A stretch of 64,000 nucleotides of DNA from Apoda limacodes (Eukaryota; Arthropoda; Insecta; Lepidoptera; Limacodidae), in NCBI GenBank assembly GCA_946406115.1, contig OX291562.1, forward strand, positions 7,098,001 through 7,162,000, given 5' to 3'. This document shows, one piece after another, positions 1 through 10,904 of this stretch. Below the pieces are notes generated by a model, which worked only from the letters and a program-made list of their open reading frames with translations, had not been told where the DNA came from and did no database searches. The translations under genes were made by a program, and so were the position numbers. How positions within the stretch are numbered: position 1 is the first letter of the stretch; the number at the start of each line of letters is the position of its first letter.

Positions 1-150
1 ACTCTGACGGTCCGCCTGACGGTAAGCCACCGCAGCCTATGGACGATTGCAACACCTTAAAATCTAATAACTTCTATTTTGAAGAACCCCATATTGTAGT
101 ATTTAGAGAAAACCCTCTTTTTTTGGTGTTGTAAGCTCCCATAGACTTCT
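1..150 (-). mobile_element. LINE 3'-tail fragment (dispersed LINE family, copy 1)
   Basis: Read on the minus strand, this matches the 3' end of the LINE family seen about a dozen times in the window: a phrase on the pattern 'tccataggctgcggtggcttaccgtcaggcggacc', preceded by a segment related to the end of the LINE ORF2. It is cut by the window edge. It lies back to back with a plus-strand copy starting near 166. No coding capacity is left. Confidence 0.6.
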
Positions 151-159
151 GTTACCCCT

Positions 160-525
160 TAAAGTGTGTTCTACCGCTTGTACAATTGGATGTCTTCTGA
201 GGAATTGATCGAAATGATGCTTACGACTACTTTCTACCATCGCACCGCTCGCCATCGGCAGGGAATTCATTCTCACACTTTGGAACCGAAATGGTCGCGT
301 ACAGTGCGGTTTCAGAGAAACTTCCTCCCGCGAACGCTCGGGTTGTGGAATGAGCTCTCAGGTTTCTCAAAGGACTACAACATGGGGTTCTTCAAAAAAG
401 AAGTTATTGATTTTTTGAAAGGTCGGCAACGCGCGAGTGATACCCCTGGTGTCACAAGCGTCCATAGGTATCGGTATAGTATAAAAAAAGTCAGACGAGC
501 TCTAAACTTATTTTCCACTTGGTGA
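160..525 (+). pseudogene. LINE ORF2 C-terminal fragment (copy 2)
   Basis: An open stretch translates to the extreme C-terminus of a LINE reverse-transcriptase ORF. It holds the recurring motifs FYHRTARHRQGIH, LEPKWSRTVRFQRNFLPRT, WNEL, MGFFKKEV and LKGRQRASDTPGV, ending near HRYR. The same peptide is recognisable at 12.3, 13.2, 15.0, 20.1, 31.7 and 61.1 kb, which identifies it as repeat-derived and not a host gene. There is no RT domain and no ATG start (the frame opens with GTG), so this is a 5'-truncated dead copy. Confidence 0.75.
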
Positions 526-1012
526 CATAAAAAATGACAAATAACTTAACTTATATGATCTCAAGTAGCCAGTTGAATAATCTGATAAAGCACTTGATAT
601 CAAATTTACCTACGATTTTCAAACCACTTAGTAAAAGTTGTCATTACTTTTTACTTTATGGTAGTTTAATGCGATAGGTATTAACATTTTATGCGTTGTT
701 GTTATAGTGAAGAGAATTTATATTAACACGCACAATTATCGGTCACCAACCTTACCGATCCTTGTTTATCAATAATTTATCAAATAGTAGTTTGATATCA
801 TTGAGCAGAGTTTTCTACGTTTAGTAAGATCGTGGATAGGTTTTCATATCGTTATGTATTTTATTTGATTGAATTACCGCTTCCAATGTTATTTTTATCA
901 TAGATGATTTTAATCATCATTCCTTTAATGTTTGCGCTTGTAGTCTGTGAAACTCTACCAGCAGAAGTTGGATGAATTGATAATAAGAAAATGATCACTG
1001 CTCATTTCTTTA
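526..1012. other. AT-rich spacer, no gene seen
   Basis: AT-rich sequence with no ORF or recognised repeat motif. I see nothing to annotate. Confidence 0.5.
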
Positions 1013-1075
1013 AAAAAGCGGCCAAGTGCGAGTCGGACTCGCCCACGAAGGGTTCCGTAGCAGCAGATGTAAAAT
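1013..1075 (-). repeat. Fragment of the 'ggttccgta...ggccaagtgcgagtc' interspersed repeat
   Basis: Contains 'ggccaagtgcgagtcggact', the reverse complement of the end of the longer copies at 9487-9815 and 23275-23700. It is a terminal fragment only, lying against the end of the decayed Helitron coding region. Confidence 0.65.
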
Positions 1076-1089
1076 ATATGTCGGATGCT

Positions 1090-4000
1090 TATATTTGTGG
1101 GTCACTGGCTATATCCGGTATATTTTTTTCAAAGACCGGGCCATTTCTTTTAAAATAGCATCTTTACTAGTTGGAAGGCGGGGTGCTTTGAATGATTCAG
1201 TTACTATAAATGGACCTTGCGCTGTATTTGCACGAGAACAAGCGAGGTATATCATAGACCTTTGAATCGTAGGTTTTAAATGGACACCAACTCGTTCTAA
1301 TATTGTACCATGACTTTTGCTAATGGTGATGGCTTCTGATGGAACCAATTGGTATTGACTTCTGTGAACTTGCAAATGTGATGATTTATATCTTTTTATT
1401 GTATATGTGACCGGTTCTAACGGACTCCAATTTCTATTTAAATTTTTTTTATCGACTAAGTGAACTTATTTCTTTTAATTTTACCAATAATAGCTTCATC
1501 GAAGTTTAACCGAAGCCTTTTTTCACTAGATTTTTGTTCATAGCAAAATCAATTGCTGTTAATGTTCGAGTAGAACCGTTAGTTAAACTATGCAGTGTCT
1601 ATGTTAATTGTCAACATATATTTTGCCCTTACCTTCAATATTAAACTTTTAGGAAGTCTATATGTTTGTTGAGTTGACAACCTAGAAACAGTTTCTAAGG
1701 CTTTCTCCTTCATAGTGACATTTGGTTCTCCTGAGACAGAATCGATTGCTAATGACAAAGCACTTTCACTATCCATAGTCGACAGAACTCTACTGTTATG
1801 GTCGTCTACTTCGCGGTTGCTAGCGTACAAATTGACAGCGCCTCGAGCACCATCTAGTATCGTAGAATACTTAAAACAACGACCTCTAAACAATTCTATG
1901 TCGTCATGGTTCCACTTGCTAAATTATTTAAAGCCATAGCAAAGGCATCATCGTCCCTCTGTCGCATTATTTGGTTTAACTCAGTAAGTAGAAATAGATC
2001 TTAAATAGGTGTCCCCGAAATTTCGGCAAGAGGATTTCGTGAATTAGGTTGGAACACCCGATTATCACCAACTAATGGTAACTGTCTTAAGTCACCTACA
2101 ACTATAACTGATATTCTAGCAAATAAAACTGATGTATGAAAAATTTGCTGCAACCGGCGGTTTATTTGGTGAAAAGTTGACCCAAGCATTGAAATTTCGT
2201 CAATAATGATTAATCTTAATTTTGATTATTTTGTTGCAAGTGTATTGGCAACACTTGGTGTAAGATTTGTTAAAATACTTCCTGTTTGTGAAATTGGTAA
2301 ACCTTATGCACTGTGAACAGTTTGGCCACCTATGCCAAAAGCCAAAAGCTCTTATTAAAACACTTTTGCCGACTCCAGCTCCACCGCTCACAAACAGATA
2401 AATAGAAGAAGAATTCGATATTTTGTCAGCAACGTGATACAATATGTCTCTCTGGAGTTAGATATTGTGGAGGTAAAGCTATATAGTTGCAACTGTCACC
2501 GCATAGCTGTGGTCCTGGATTACCACCTGGTATCATGTTTTCAGCGACGTCTCCTACCTGGGTCTCAAATTCAAAGTCATTTAAAGGATTTTCATTAAGT
2601 CCCCTTCCTATAACTTCTTCTTCACTTTCTTCGATAAGCTCTGTATTTCTTATAGCTAACAATGAAGTTTCGAATTACTCTGGTCCTCGTAATAAATTAA
2701 GTTGTTCGCTCTCAAGTTTTATTTTTTCCTTCATTTTTATAGAATTTTCCCTATATCTTTAGGTCTGGATTAGTTAATTCTTCTTCTTCGTTTCGCCATG
2801 GAATATACAGCATAAGCCGGTGTCTATAAAAATTATCTGGATCGTCTAAAAAACTACAACCTCTGAAACGCATTATCCTTGGTCTTGCTTTTCGTCGTAT
2901 AAATCCTAGATTGTCTTGTGATGGCCACCAGTTACCAATCATTTCATCTGTTTGGTTGTAAGACCAGTTACTATCTGGACTATTATTTGGTTGTGTTACT
3001 GATATAGGATGACGTTTCAAATAAACAAAATAGGCTGTAAAATAAGCTAAACTAATGTCTTCTAAAGCAACAGGCGCAATAATCGATAAAACTATTTTGG
3101 AAAATGTCGGATGAATCTTCATCGATGTTTATAATTTCTTGCTTACTCTTTAAAATATGTACTCTTTCTTGGGGCAAACTAGTGTTCAAATATATTTTTG
3201 CTTCACTAGCTCGTGACAATGAAAGACCTGATATACGATATATCGCCTTCTGCGCAGAAATTTCACTGGCGTTCAAGAATACCTTTGAAATACTACGTAG
3301 AGACTCCTCTACACTATTCTTTCCTTTCTTAGCCTCTTCTACAGCATCTCGAAGCAAACGTGATATTTCTTTATCAGCTTTATTTATATGATCTACAATA
3401 TACACTGCGCAAGCGAATGGATCTAAGATGTACTGAACATCCATATTTGCCTGCTGTAACTCTAAGATTTTCTTCGAGAATAAATTAATCTAAACTTCTT
3501 TTGGAGATCGCTTCAAAAATAGTTTTGGCCTCTTTAGAGTACTTCTTATAGCTAAAACGTAATCATCACATGTAACATTACAAACGTCTTAAAACTCTTC
3601 AAATGTTTTTATTTCTTCTCGTGCAAAGAAGTAGTAGTTTGTAGGATTGATTGTATATTCTTAGCTAAATCTTTGACTCTTTTATAACAAGTGTCATCTT
3701 TTGGGAATTCCACTAATACTATGGTACAATCCAATGGAAAAAATGGAATATCGAAGCTACAAGGTCTATAAAGTTAACGTCTGCATGTGTTTGTGTGTCT
3801 GAAGGCAAAGAAGGTCATCTGTAATCTCGTTACTATCACAGGATACAATTTTATCTACAAATTTAACTACATTTTGAACAGTATCCGAATTTCCTGGTAC
3901 AAAAATCGGTGCTTCTTCAAGCCATAACATTATGTGAGCATGGGGTGAACCTCTGTGCTGAAATTCAATTTTATAATAAAAATGGCTAATTTTGTATTTA

Positions 4001-4565
4001 CCAAAAGGACCTTCAGGACAAGACCAGGTTATGCTAATTTCTCTTAGGTTGATTTCAAAATATGAAGCATATATAAATAGATCAGGTTGAATTAAGCACG
4101 CCTTCGTTTTATATGTGAGTCTCTGAGCATCGTAATCAGTTATTTTTTCACCATCGATAATTTATTTCAGTATTATCAGAAGTTCAGTCCACCGGGCCTC
4201 CGCAGCAGACAGACTCACAAAGAACGAAGGCACTCCGAATTGCACTCTGCCTCCCAATGAGATGGGGAATTTCTTGCACCCTGATGAACACTAAATTATC
4301 TATATAATTAGCATCCAAAACATTACACGCCAGAACAGGTGCCCCATTGACGGTTTTTTTTCGTAGGCAGGTGGATATGCTATTCTTTACTGTAATCATC
4401 TGGTCGTACAGCTCGACGGTCACATCTGTATATTTTCGATTTTATTACTTCTGCAAGTCACGCTTTTTCCCACAATGAACGTTAATAAACGCCAATTCTT
4501 CTAAATTTTCATCACATAGTAGCGATTTAGGGACGTGACCTTCGCCAGGAGCCATTACATCTTGA
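1090..4565 (-). pseudogene. Decayed autonomous Helitron: Rep (HUH) plus PIF1-like helicase
   Basis: Minus-strand fragments in several frames line up in the order of a Helitron Rep/Hel protein, which would catalyse rolling-circle transposition. From 5' to 3': a segment with APGEG and LLCDENLEELAF (about 4560-4440); the Rep HUH motif in EFQHRGSPHAHIMLW (HUH triad at 3957-3934); Rep C-terminal blocks rich in ISAQKAIYR and DPDNFYRHRLMLYIPWRNE (3444-2751); helicase Walker A GGAGVGKSVL (about 2380); VVGDLRQLPLVGDNRVFQPN (about 2120-2060); LPKSLILKVRAKYMLTINIDTA (about 1650-1588); and the helicase C-terminus with QLVPSEAITISKSHGT and RSMIYLACSRA (1375-1109). Stops and frameshifts separate the blocks, so it is inactive. 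I could not place the TC and CTRR termini. Confidence 0.88.
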
Positions 4566-4794
4566 TTTTCATCTTATAGAAACTCGGTCACTGTATATAC
4601 ATTTTATTTTATATTTAATACAATAATTGCATTGAAAACGGTTCAATTCGCCGAAATATTTACAAATCGATTGATTTTTGTGTTTTATTAATATATTGTG
4701 ATAAAAATATTTTACCCTATTAGCCTTAAAAAAATAATAGTCACTATTCACCAAGAGCTGAATGAAATAATAGATAACTAACTCGCTTGAACCA
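4566..4794. other. AT-rich spacer
   Basis: A short open frame on the minus strand (4754-4569) has a low-complexity, Lys/Tyr/Asn-rich translation with no recognisable domain. I treat it as chance in AT-rich DNA. Confidence 0.4.
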
Positions 4795-4955
4795 GGGCAG
4801 GATCAACAAGGTTCTTCAAGGTAGAAATTATTGGATTTTTAAAGGTTTGCAAAGAGGAAACGCGCGAGTCATATGATATCCCTAGTGTTACAAGGGTCCA
4901 TAGGCTACGGTGACCTCTTACCATCAGGCGGACCGTAAGCTTTTTTGGCACCTTG
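4795..4955 (+). mobile_element. LINE 3'-tail fragment (copy 3)
   Basis: Contains 'aacgcgcgagt', 'ccataggctacggtgacc' and 'taccatcaggcggaccgtaa', the signature of the LINE 3' end and UTR. It abuts an RT fragment in the opposite orientation. Confidence 0.75.
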
Positions 4956-5205
4956 ACCCCGGTGCCAGACCCGATCGAACGCCTTCGCTATGTCCAGGCT
5001 ACATGCCAATGCCTCCCCCTGACTCTCAATGGCCAGTGCCCATCGTTGTGTGAGATGCACTAGAAGATCACCAGTCGAACGACCGTGGCGAAAGCCATAT
5101 TGATGGTCACTGACCAGGCCGTGTTCTTCTAAAAGCTGTGTGTTGATCACACGCTCAATCACCTTGGAGAGGAGGGAGGTAATAGGGGTAGGCCTGTTAA
5201 AAATT
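4955..5205 (-). pseudogene. LINE reverse-transcriptase fragment
   Basis: The minus-strand translation carries the N-terminal part of a LINE RT: SLLSKVIERVINTQLLEE, then DHQYGFRHGRSTGDLLVHLT and SLDIAKAFDRVWHRG. These are the RT fingers/palm blocks before the catalytic YADD box, which is absent. The frame runs straight into the reverse complement of a LINE 3' tail, so the fragment is a truncated, rearranged copy. It likely belongs to the same family as the 3' tails in this window. Confidence 0.85.
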
Positions 5206-5864
5206 AGGAAATAATTTTGGAATTTAAAAACACATATGGCATCACAATGAGATAGATTACTGTTTACAGTACAGCGTGTATCATCTTACTAACTTATTTT
5301 TATTTTGATCCACTGTTGAACGTAAGCCTCCAACTATTAAGTCTTCTACCTTCCCATCAGCCACCATCCACCATCAACTGTCCTTTTAAAGACGTCAGCG
5401 TCGGTCAATCCATTTGGGCCAGAGGGCGACCTACACTTCGCCTTTAAAAACACGGTCTCCACTCTAGGACATGTATGCTCCATTGGCCATCCATTGGTGG
5501 TTATAATGCTAATTGTATCACTATCAATACCCAATCTATAGAAATTAATAGAATTATACCAATGAAACCAATAGTCGCTTCTCAGTAAAATTTAATTCAC
5601 ATAGTGCTGAATAAATAGACCTTAATAATAACTCCTATTATTTAACAATAAATTATTAAAAATAAAGTCGACGGGCTCGCGCTTAAAGTAGTCAGTCTTT
5701 AGAATTTTAGGCTAAGAAAACTATTATTGTTTAAAACAACGTGCAGATTCTGGGCAATGCCTTAATTTTTGTGAACGATGCAAAGAAATTAGAAGAAGAC
5801 AAATTAATTTAGGTTTTGTATGCCTTGTTCAGTAAGTTAAGACACTGCCACTGCATTTTCGATA
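5206..5864. other. Unidentified region with one short minus-strand open frame
   Basis: A minus-strand frame (about 5534-5346) encodes a compositionally ordinary peptide including GWPMEHTCPRVETVF and SGPNGLTDADVFKRT. It is longer and less AT-biased than its surroundings and looks like degraded coding DNA, but I do not recognise the family. It has no obvious start, splice sites or repeat partners in the window. Confidence 0.3.
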
Positions 5865-5941
5865 TTGCTAAATGTCAGATCACCACGTATATTTAATTAA
5901 AGTAATGGATCAAGCTAACGTGGCAATCTGACATTTAGCAA
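5865..5941. repeat. Near-perfect inverted repeat (hairpin)
   Basis: Arms 'ttgctaaatgtcagat' (5865-5880) and 'atctgacatttagcaa' (5926-5941) are perfect complements. Pairing extends inward with about two mismatches to 'acgt'. A second nested pair, 'atggatcaag' (about 5906) with 'cttgatccat' (about 5962), overlaps it. It could be a small foldback element or a 3'-end structure of a minus-strand transcript. Confidence 0.6.
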
Positions 5942-5944
5942 AGA

Positions 5945-5950
5945 TTTATT
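5945..5950 (-). promoter_or_regulatory. Candidate polyadenylation signal for the 6007-6172 exon
   Basis: AATAAA on the minus strand, about 57 bp downstream of the stop codon of the candidate Met/Pro-rich terminal exon. It is a hexamer match only, in AT-rich DNA. Confidence 0.35.
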
Positions 5951-6006
5951 AATTAATCGCCACTTGATCCATATTAAGCTGCTTAACGTCCAGAAGTCCA
6001 ATTATG

Positions 6007-6172
6007 TTATTGAGCCATAGGCATGGCCATTGGAGGTCCATACATTTGGGGCATGACATACATAGGCATTGTCATGGTTTGATCATGATTTAGTGGCGGA
6101 ATCCCTGGTATCCCAAATAGGATTCTGAAGTAGCGCGCGAGGGTCCATAAAACATTGGACGTCTCCGGAATC
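6007..6172 (-). CDS. Candidate alternative terminal exon of the Osiris gene (Met/Pro-rich tail)
   Basis: On the minus strand an acceptor-like sequence (ttgtacag) is followed by a frame that stays open for 54 codons and ends in TAA at 6007. If joined to the phase-2 donor of Osiris exon 3 (8942), it reads in frame. It begins IPETSNVLW, passes GIPGIPPLNHDQ, and ends in a methionine/proline-rich tail with MPMYVMPQMYGPPMAMP. An AATAAA lies 57 bp downstream. The fit of phase, acceptor and poly(A) signal is suggestive. The alternatives are a separate small Met-rich gene (an ATG also opens this frame just upstream, at the TTGTAC codons) or chance. Transcript evidence is lacking. Confidence 0.35.
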
Positions 6173-6577
6173 CTGTACAACATAATTCAAATATTAAAGC
6201 TTAGTAAAAATATTGTAAATATCAATTTAAATTCACTCATAGCCTTAGATTACTTTTGTAGCACTACTTGTAGTGGCTGCATTACTCTTGTAACGTAAGA
6301 CTATCTATTTGTGTCTTAGATTATAAGTTTTATAAATATGTTAAAAGAAATTTGATTTGTCTGTATTTGATGACTGTCAGTTCTAAAATCTAACGACACA
6401 CACAATATTCTCATTGATATTTACAAAATACCCATTATACAAAAATAAGATTACGTTAATACTTTGTTCTTATTATATATACTAAAAACCATCACCAAAA
6501 CCAAAGTTAAGCTGAGTTACAAAATGCGTCCATAAATGCATATTTTCTGAAGAATTATACAATAAAAATTAAAACTC

Positions 6578-6583
6578 TTTATT
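6578..6583 (-). promoter_or_regulatory. Polyadenylation signal overlapping the Osiris stop codon
   Basis: The minus-strand sequence reads TGAATAAAG: the AATAAA hexamer overlaps the last base of the TGA stop of exon 4. The 3' UTR would then be very short unless a later signal is used. Confidence 0.5.
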
Positions 6584-7891
6584 CAGTTTTCAATGTGGTC
6601 AGCTTTCTTTAATTGTTTTCTCTTTTTAATTTTTGTTCTCTTTTTTATTTTCTTATCATCCTGTGAAACATTTGCTTCTAAAGCATCTTTTACATTTACT
6701 AATCCATCAATTATTTCTAATCCAAACATCAAAATGTCATATGCAATACTGTAATATTGAGGAGGGGCTTTTGATTTCATTGATTCCTTCATAACTGATT
6801 TAGCATACTCATTAGCCTGATAAAGTAACACACCAACTGGATCGGGACTTAAAAAAATTTCAAAAAGACCGAATATGCCTCTATTTGATGATGATACTGG
6901 CTTTTTGCGTGATTCCATTTTAGTTTCTAAATCAAAACTCATACTTGTATTTCTAAATAAACTGAATTCAGAAATATCTGTACTTTCTGCACTTCTTCTA
7001 GCTCTCCGTCGTTTTTTTACTGTGGATCTTTTCATACTTAGCTCTGTCATATTTTTGTCATTATGTAACAAACCATGTACAACAGAATCGTTTGAAAAAG
7101 GCACAATTATAGGTTTCCAATCACTTGACACGTTAAATAAATTATTAAAATATTCATTAGGATTGTATGCAGTAACATTGACTAAAGATACTTTTTTGTA
7201 TGAAGTCACTCTTTTATTATTATGTTTTAAGTGTGAACTAGGATTTACAAAATATTTAATTCTGGGATAGAACATCGTGAATGGATAATTGTGCCTATAC
7301 TTTTTAATTCTAACGTAGTCGTGCAAATCTTTATTATGCTTTAATTTATCCAAATCAACTTTAAGTTGAGTATATTTTTTTGGTGGTGGCATGATATTTT
7401 TCCTCAAAGTAGTTTTTCTTTGAGCTATGTTTCTTGGCTGTGGCATAAGTATTTCCTTTGGTTTTATAACTTTATCTTCGAGTGCTTCAGGCTCATTTTC
7501 TTTTGCTGCGGTAACATCAGAATGGAGTCCACGAAATGTTGCAGGCATAGCATCATAGAAAACATTAGCTATAGGATCTACAATGTTTCTGATGCCATTC
7601 ACTATTGGCTCGATGAATTTTAGTAGTTTCGACTTACCATCCCATCTTTCTGAAGCTCTTGTAGCATTTATAAGTTGTAAAGAGGGCGCCTGTTGCGACT
7701 GCTGAGCACTGACGTCGTTCTGCTGAAGCAACTCATGCGTGTGTGAGTGTGCAGCGAGAGCCGTTGGGTTAAACATCTCTGGAGATGCAAACTGTGGGCT
7801 CACTCCATTTACGGAGTATGCGTGCGATGAGGCGCTCGGAAAATCGATCGGATATTGCGAGTAAAGATAGGGGTGGTTTTGTAAACCGACG
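6583..7891 (-). CDS. Osiris gene exon 4 (long C-terminal exon)
   Basis: The acceptor is 'ttattcattccag' just upstream of 7891. The first base completes the Gly-206 codon, and the frame then runs 435 codons to TGA. The region starts VGLQNHPYLYSQYP. A Gln/His/Ser/Ala-rich stretch (about residues 225-280) follows. Next come a segment with repeated IxxIVxP-like text (FIEPIVNGIRNIVDPIANVF) and a Lys/Tyr-rich middle with PPPKKY and KYRHNYPF. A strongly basic RRRARRSAE sits near residues 501-508 and could be a furin-type cleavage site. A final amphipathic part (FGLFEIFLSPDPVGVLLYQ) precedes a lysine-rich end. The lack of stops over 1.3 kb of AT-rich DNA supports real coding. An in-frame Met upstream (the frame opens well before 7891) is intronic and is not used in this model. 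Confidence 0.85.
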
Positions 7892-8941
7892 CTGGAATGA
7901 ATAAAAGTTTTATGTAACGTTACGTGTACTGTATTATGCATCTCTAATTTTAGAATTGAACAAAGTAATAGCATAGGGAGTTTTTTTATTTGTCCAATGT
8001 CCTAATTCTTGTTACTTCTTTAATCTCTCAATAGTGTTGTAATAGTAATAGATTTCACACTTTAAATGTTATCATTAGATTTTATTAAAAGATTTTCCTT
8101 TTTATCAATATTTTATGTGATCAACATTTTTTTTACTTATTTGTTTTTCAGGTTCCTAAATACCCAGAAACAATTTACTTCATTATTTTTTCATTCGATC
8201 CCGTTAAAAAACTATTAGCATAAAGAAATTTTAAATATTTGAAAATTAATTCAGTCAAGTTTACCATGTATTAGGTCAGTTTTTTTTTATTATTTAAGAT
8301 ACATTAACAGTGTTAAGGGTTTTATAGTTGTGGTCATTGTCATAATTTACAAAGTTAATACTAGAAGATGCACAATACAGCACAAAAACTTTAACAGTAA
8401 AGTTAGGTCGTTTGTTATGCCTCCGCTCAATTCCAGCAAAAGATTTACAGTCATGTACGTCATAAATCATCAGTTGTGTTATATCTTACAGTTATGGAAT
8501 ATTCCGTTGTGAAATGTCTGCTGTCAGCGTCAAATTTATGTACATTTATGTCATACACGATATATACACCTAATTAATAATTTCATTGTTTTGAAAGCTC
8601 ATAAAGTTTTTAATCAACTTAAAATTAAAATAAAAAATTAAGGTTTTTCTTTTAAAAAAGAAATTAAATATAAAAAGTAAAAATTTTAGTATTAAGTCCA
8701 AAATAATAATAAAAAGGCAACTTGAAATTCACAGAAATAAGAGATATATATACAATAAACATTTTCTAATCGTATTTGTTATTACAGATGCAAATATTAA
8801 ATATATAATGTTTTATTACGAAGCAAAAGAAAATAAAAGGGGGTTAAGTACACTGTTTTGTAAAAAAAAAAAATTAAGTAATTGTTTTGCTTGCAATATT
8901 TAATTAATTTAAAGCAAAAAACATTAATTCAAATATCTTAC
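7892..8941 (-). other. Osiris intron 3
   Basis: The donor is GTAAGA and the acceptor CAG. The 1.05 kb is very AT-rich with poly-T and poly-A runs. I see no convincing exon or repeat inside it. Confidence 0.7.
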
Positions 8942-9131
8942 CCGGTGCCATATGATTCATAGAGTTTCTTCAATGCTATGCCGACTGTGACTAAGAGGGC
9001 AAGTTTGCTAGCCGCAAATGCCTTTAGCGTGAGAGCTGTTACCAAAGCCAATGCAAATATGGCGATTCCAGCTGATTTCATGCCAAATAAAAGAGGAATT
9101 ATGGCTTGAATTACTTTCCTCCGTCTTCTTC
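8942..9131 (-). CDS. Osiris gene exon 3 (basic patch and hydrophobic segment)
   Basis: The acceptor is 'tttctttcag' before 9131. The donor GTAAGA follows 8942 after the codons for YESYGTG, leaving phase 2. The exon encodes a run of arginines, then KVIQAIIPLLFGMKSAGIA and a continuous hydrophobic stretch rich in Ala, Leu and Val, ending LKKLYESYG. This is the hallmark hydrophobic region of Osiris (DUF1676) proteins, thought to be a membrane-associated segment. It is the best-conserved part of the gene and gives the strongest family assignment. Confidence 0.9.
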
Positions 9132-9486
9132 CTGAAAGAAAAAGTTTAAAGAGCATGTAATTCAATCTGCAATTATTATGTCATTCTACTTTGTTATTCC
9201 TTTGTCCAGATAAATTGTATCAGAAGTAGCTAAAATAACGGGCTCTCCTCCTATCACGCAGGCAGGACTAAAGTAGTTGATAAAAAAGGGTGTTCCATTA
9301 AATATGATGTAAGTGTGTATACAGCCACTGGTCACCTTTTTAGGGTGATTGATACCGTGATGTGATACGCACAAACGTATGTATATATATACCCAAAGTT
9401 TCGTGACCAATATTAAATTATAAAATAGCTGGAACAAAATTTTAGACCTGATTTACTCTCATCCTTAGTCATAAGTAAAACTGGTG

Positions 9487-9815
9487 TTTCTTTTTAGGGT
9501 TCCGTACCCAAAGGGTTATCAGCGGAACCCTATTACTAAGACTCCGCTGTCCGTCCGTCCTTCCGTCCGTCATTCCGTCTCTCTGTCAGCAGGCTGTATC
9601 TTATAAACCTTGATAGTTATACAATTGAAATTTTCGCAGAAGATGTATTTCTGTTGCCGCTATAACAACAAATACTAAAAATCAGAATAGAATAAATATT
9701 TAAGGGGGCTCCCATTCCTACATCAAACGTGATTTTTTATCCGTTTTAATAGATAATGGTACGGAACCCTTCGTGCGCGAGTCCGACTCGCACTTGGCCG
9801 ATTTTTTTTTTATTT
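9487..9815 (+). repeat. 'ggttccgtaccc...cttggccg' interspersed repeat, near-complete copy
   Basis: Starts 'tagggttccgtacccaaagg' and contains 'actaagactccgctgtccgt' and 'caacaaatactaaaaa'. It ends 'cgagtccgactcgcacttgg'. The same ordered blocks recur at 23275-23700 and in part at 1013, 14088, 24835, 36690 and 60385-60915. It is an abundant lepidopteran noncoding repeat. I saw no clear terminal inverted repeats or tRNA head, so its class is open. Confidence 0.75.
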
Positions 9816-10257
9816 GCAATTGGGCTTTCAGTTAGACTAAAGTTTTCAGAGCTCATTAGCATTTTTAAAAAGCAAAACTCGATACAAAATTTGATCTAAA
9901 TCGTTAGAGCCGTTTCGTAAGAGATACGTAAAATATATATAAATATACATATATGTACAAGAATTGTTCGTTTAAATATATTTGATATTATAGCTCCGTG
10001 TGTGATGGATTTTAAGCTAATTTTAGCACAGGTATTGTTGAAGAGAAGGAAAAGGACATAGGCTACGCTTTATCGCGGTAAATTCAAAAGTTCCCACATG
10101 AATAACTGCAAACGAATTTTATTCGGACCAACTAGGTATGGCTAGAGCTATAGTTTGCCATTGCACACTTTCCTAATTAATATGATCAAGGACTTGCTGT
10201 AGAAATCCCTAGAAAGGCTAGTATGCAACAAACTTAACATCTTAACAAAAAAATGTT

Positions 10258-10507
10258 ACTACTACATTTTGCCAACGGCTCCGGCTGCCCTAAATTCGGT
10301 TATCGACGCGGAACTCCATAATTATCCATATACTAAAAAAGTTTGCTAAACCAAGCTATAAGATCGTATAGGCGAGAACTTTTGAATTTTTTGGGATAAA
10401 AAGACTATATGTCTGCCAAGTTTCATCTCGATCCATTCAGTGGTTGAGGCGTGACTGAGTAACAGACATCCATTCAAACACTTTCATATTTATAGTATTT
10501 GTAGGAT
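10258..10507 (-). mobile_element. Lep1-like nonautonomous Helitron
   Basis: On the minus strand it starts 'tcctacaaatactataaata' and has the GGATG-TCTGTTACTCAGTCACGCC block. It ends 'gccggagccgttggcaaaat' followed by GTAGT. This layout (TC start, GC-rich hairpin, end near CTAGT) matches lepidopteran Lep1-type Helitrons; the terminal CTAGT is mutated here. A better-preserved copy is at 37022-37287. Confidence 0.6.
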
Positions 10508-10904
10508 TAGTTGACTATCTTGAGTGCAAAAGGAATAAAGAGTGATAGTTACATAACTTAGTTATATAACTTAGAATGTACCAAATCACATCTAAATAAA
10601 AAATATACTTTCTTTTTGATCACGAATCAAATCACTTATTATATCGAAAAATGCAACTATATGCTGTGTAGTGTAACAGGGAGACAAATATTGGCAACCA
10701 GTAATAGACCTTATTCTGTAAGATTTTAAATTGTTATTCAACTGGTGGGATATTTACGATCACAGCGTTGGTATAAGGCTATTTGTTACGGTCCAAATTA
10801 CCAGGAATGTCAAATTAATCACGTTGTCGGCCGCAGAAGAAAGTTTGTACGGTTGCTCTGAAGAATTAAGTAATTGATAACATTTTCTTCTTGTTATACC
10901 ACCA

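Noticed and set aside
6875..7623. Plus-strand frames inside Osiris exon 4
   Set aside because: They are antisense to a spliced, in-phase coding exon and have no domain.
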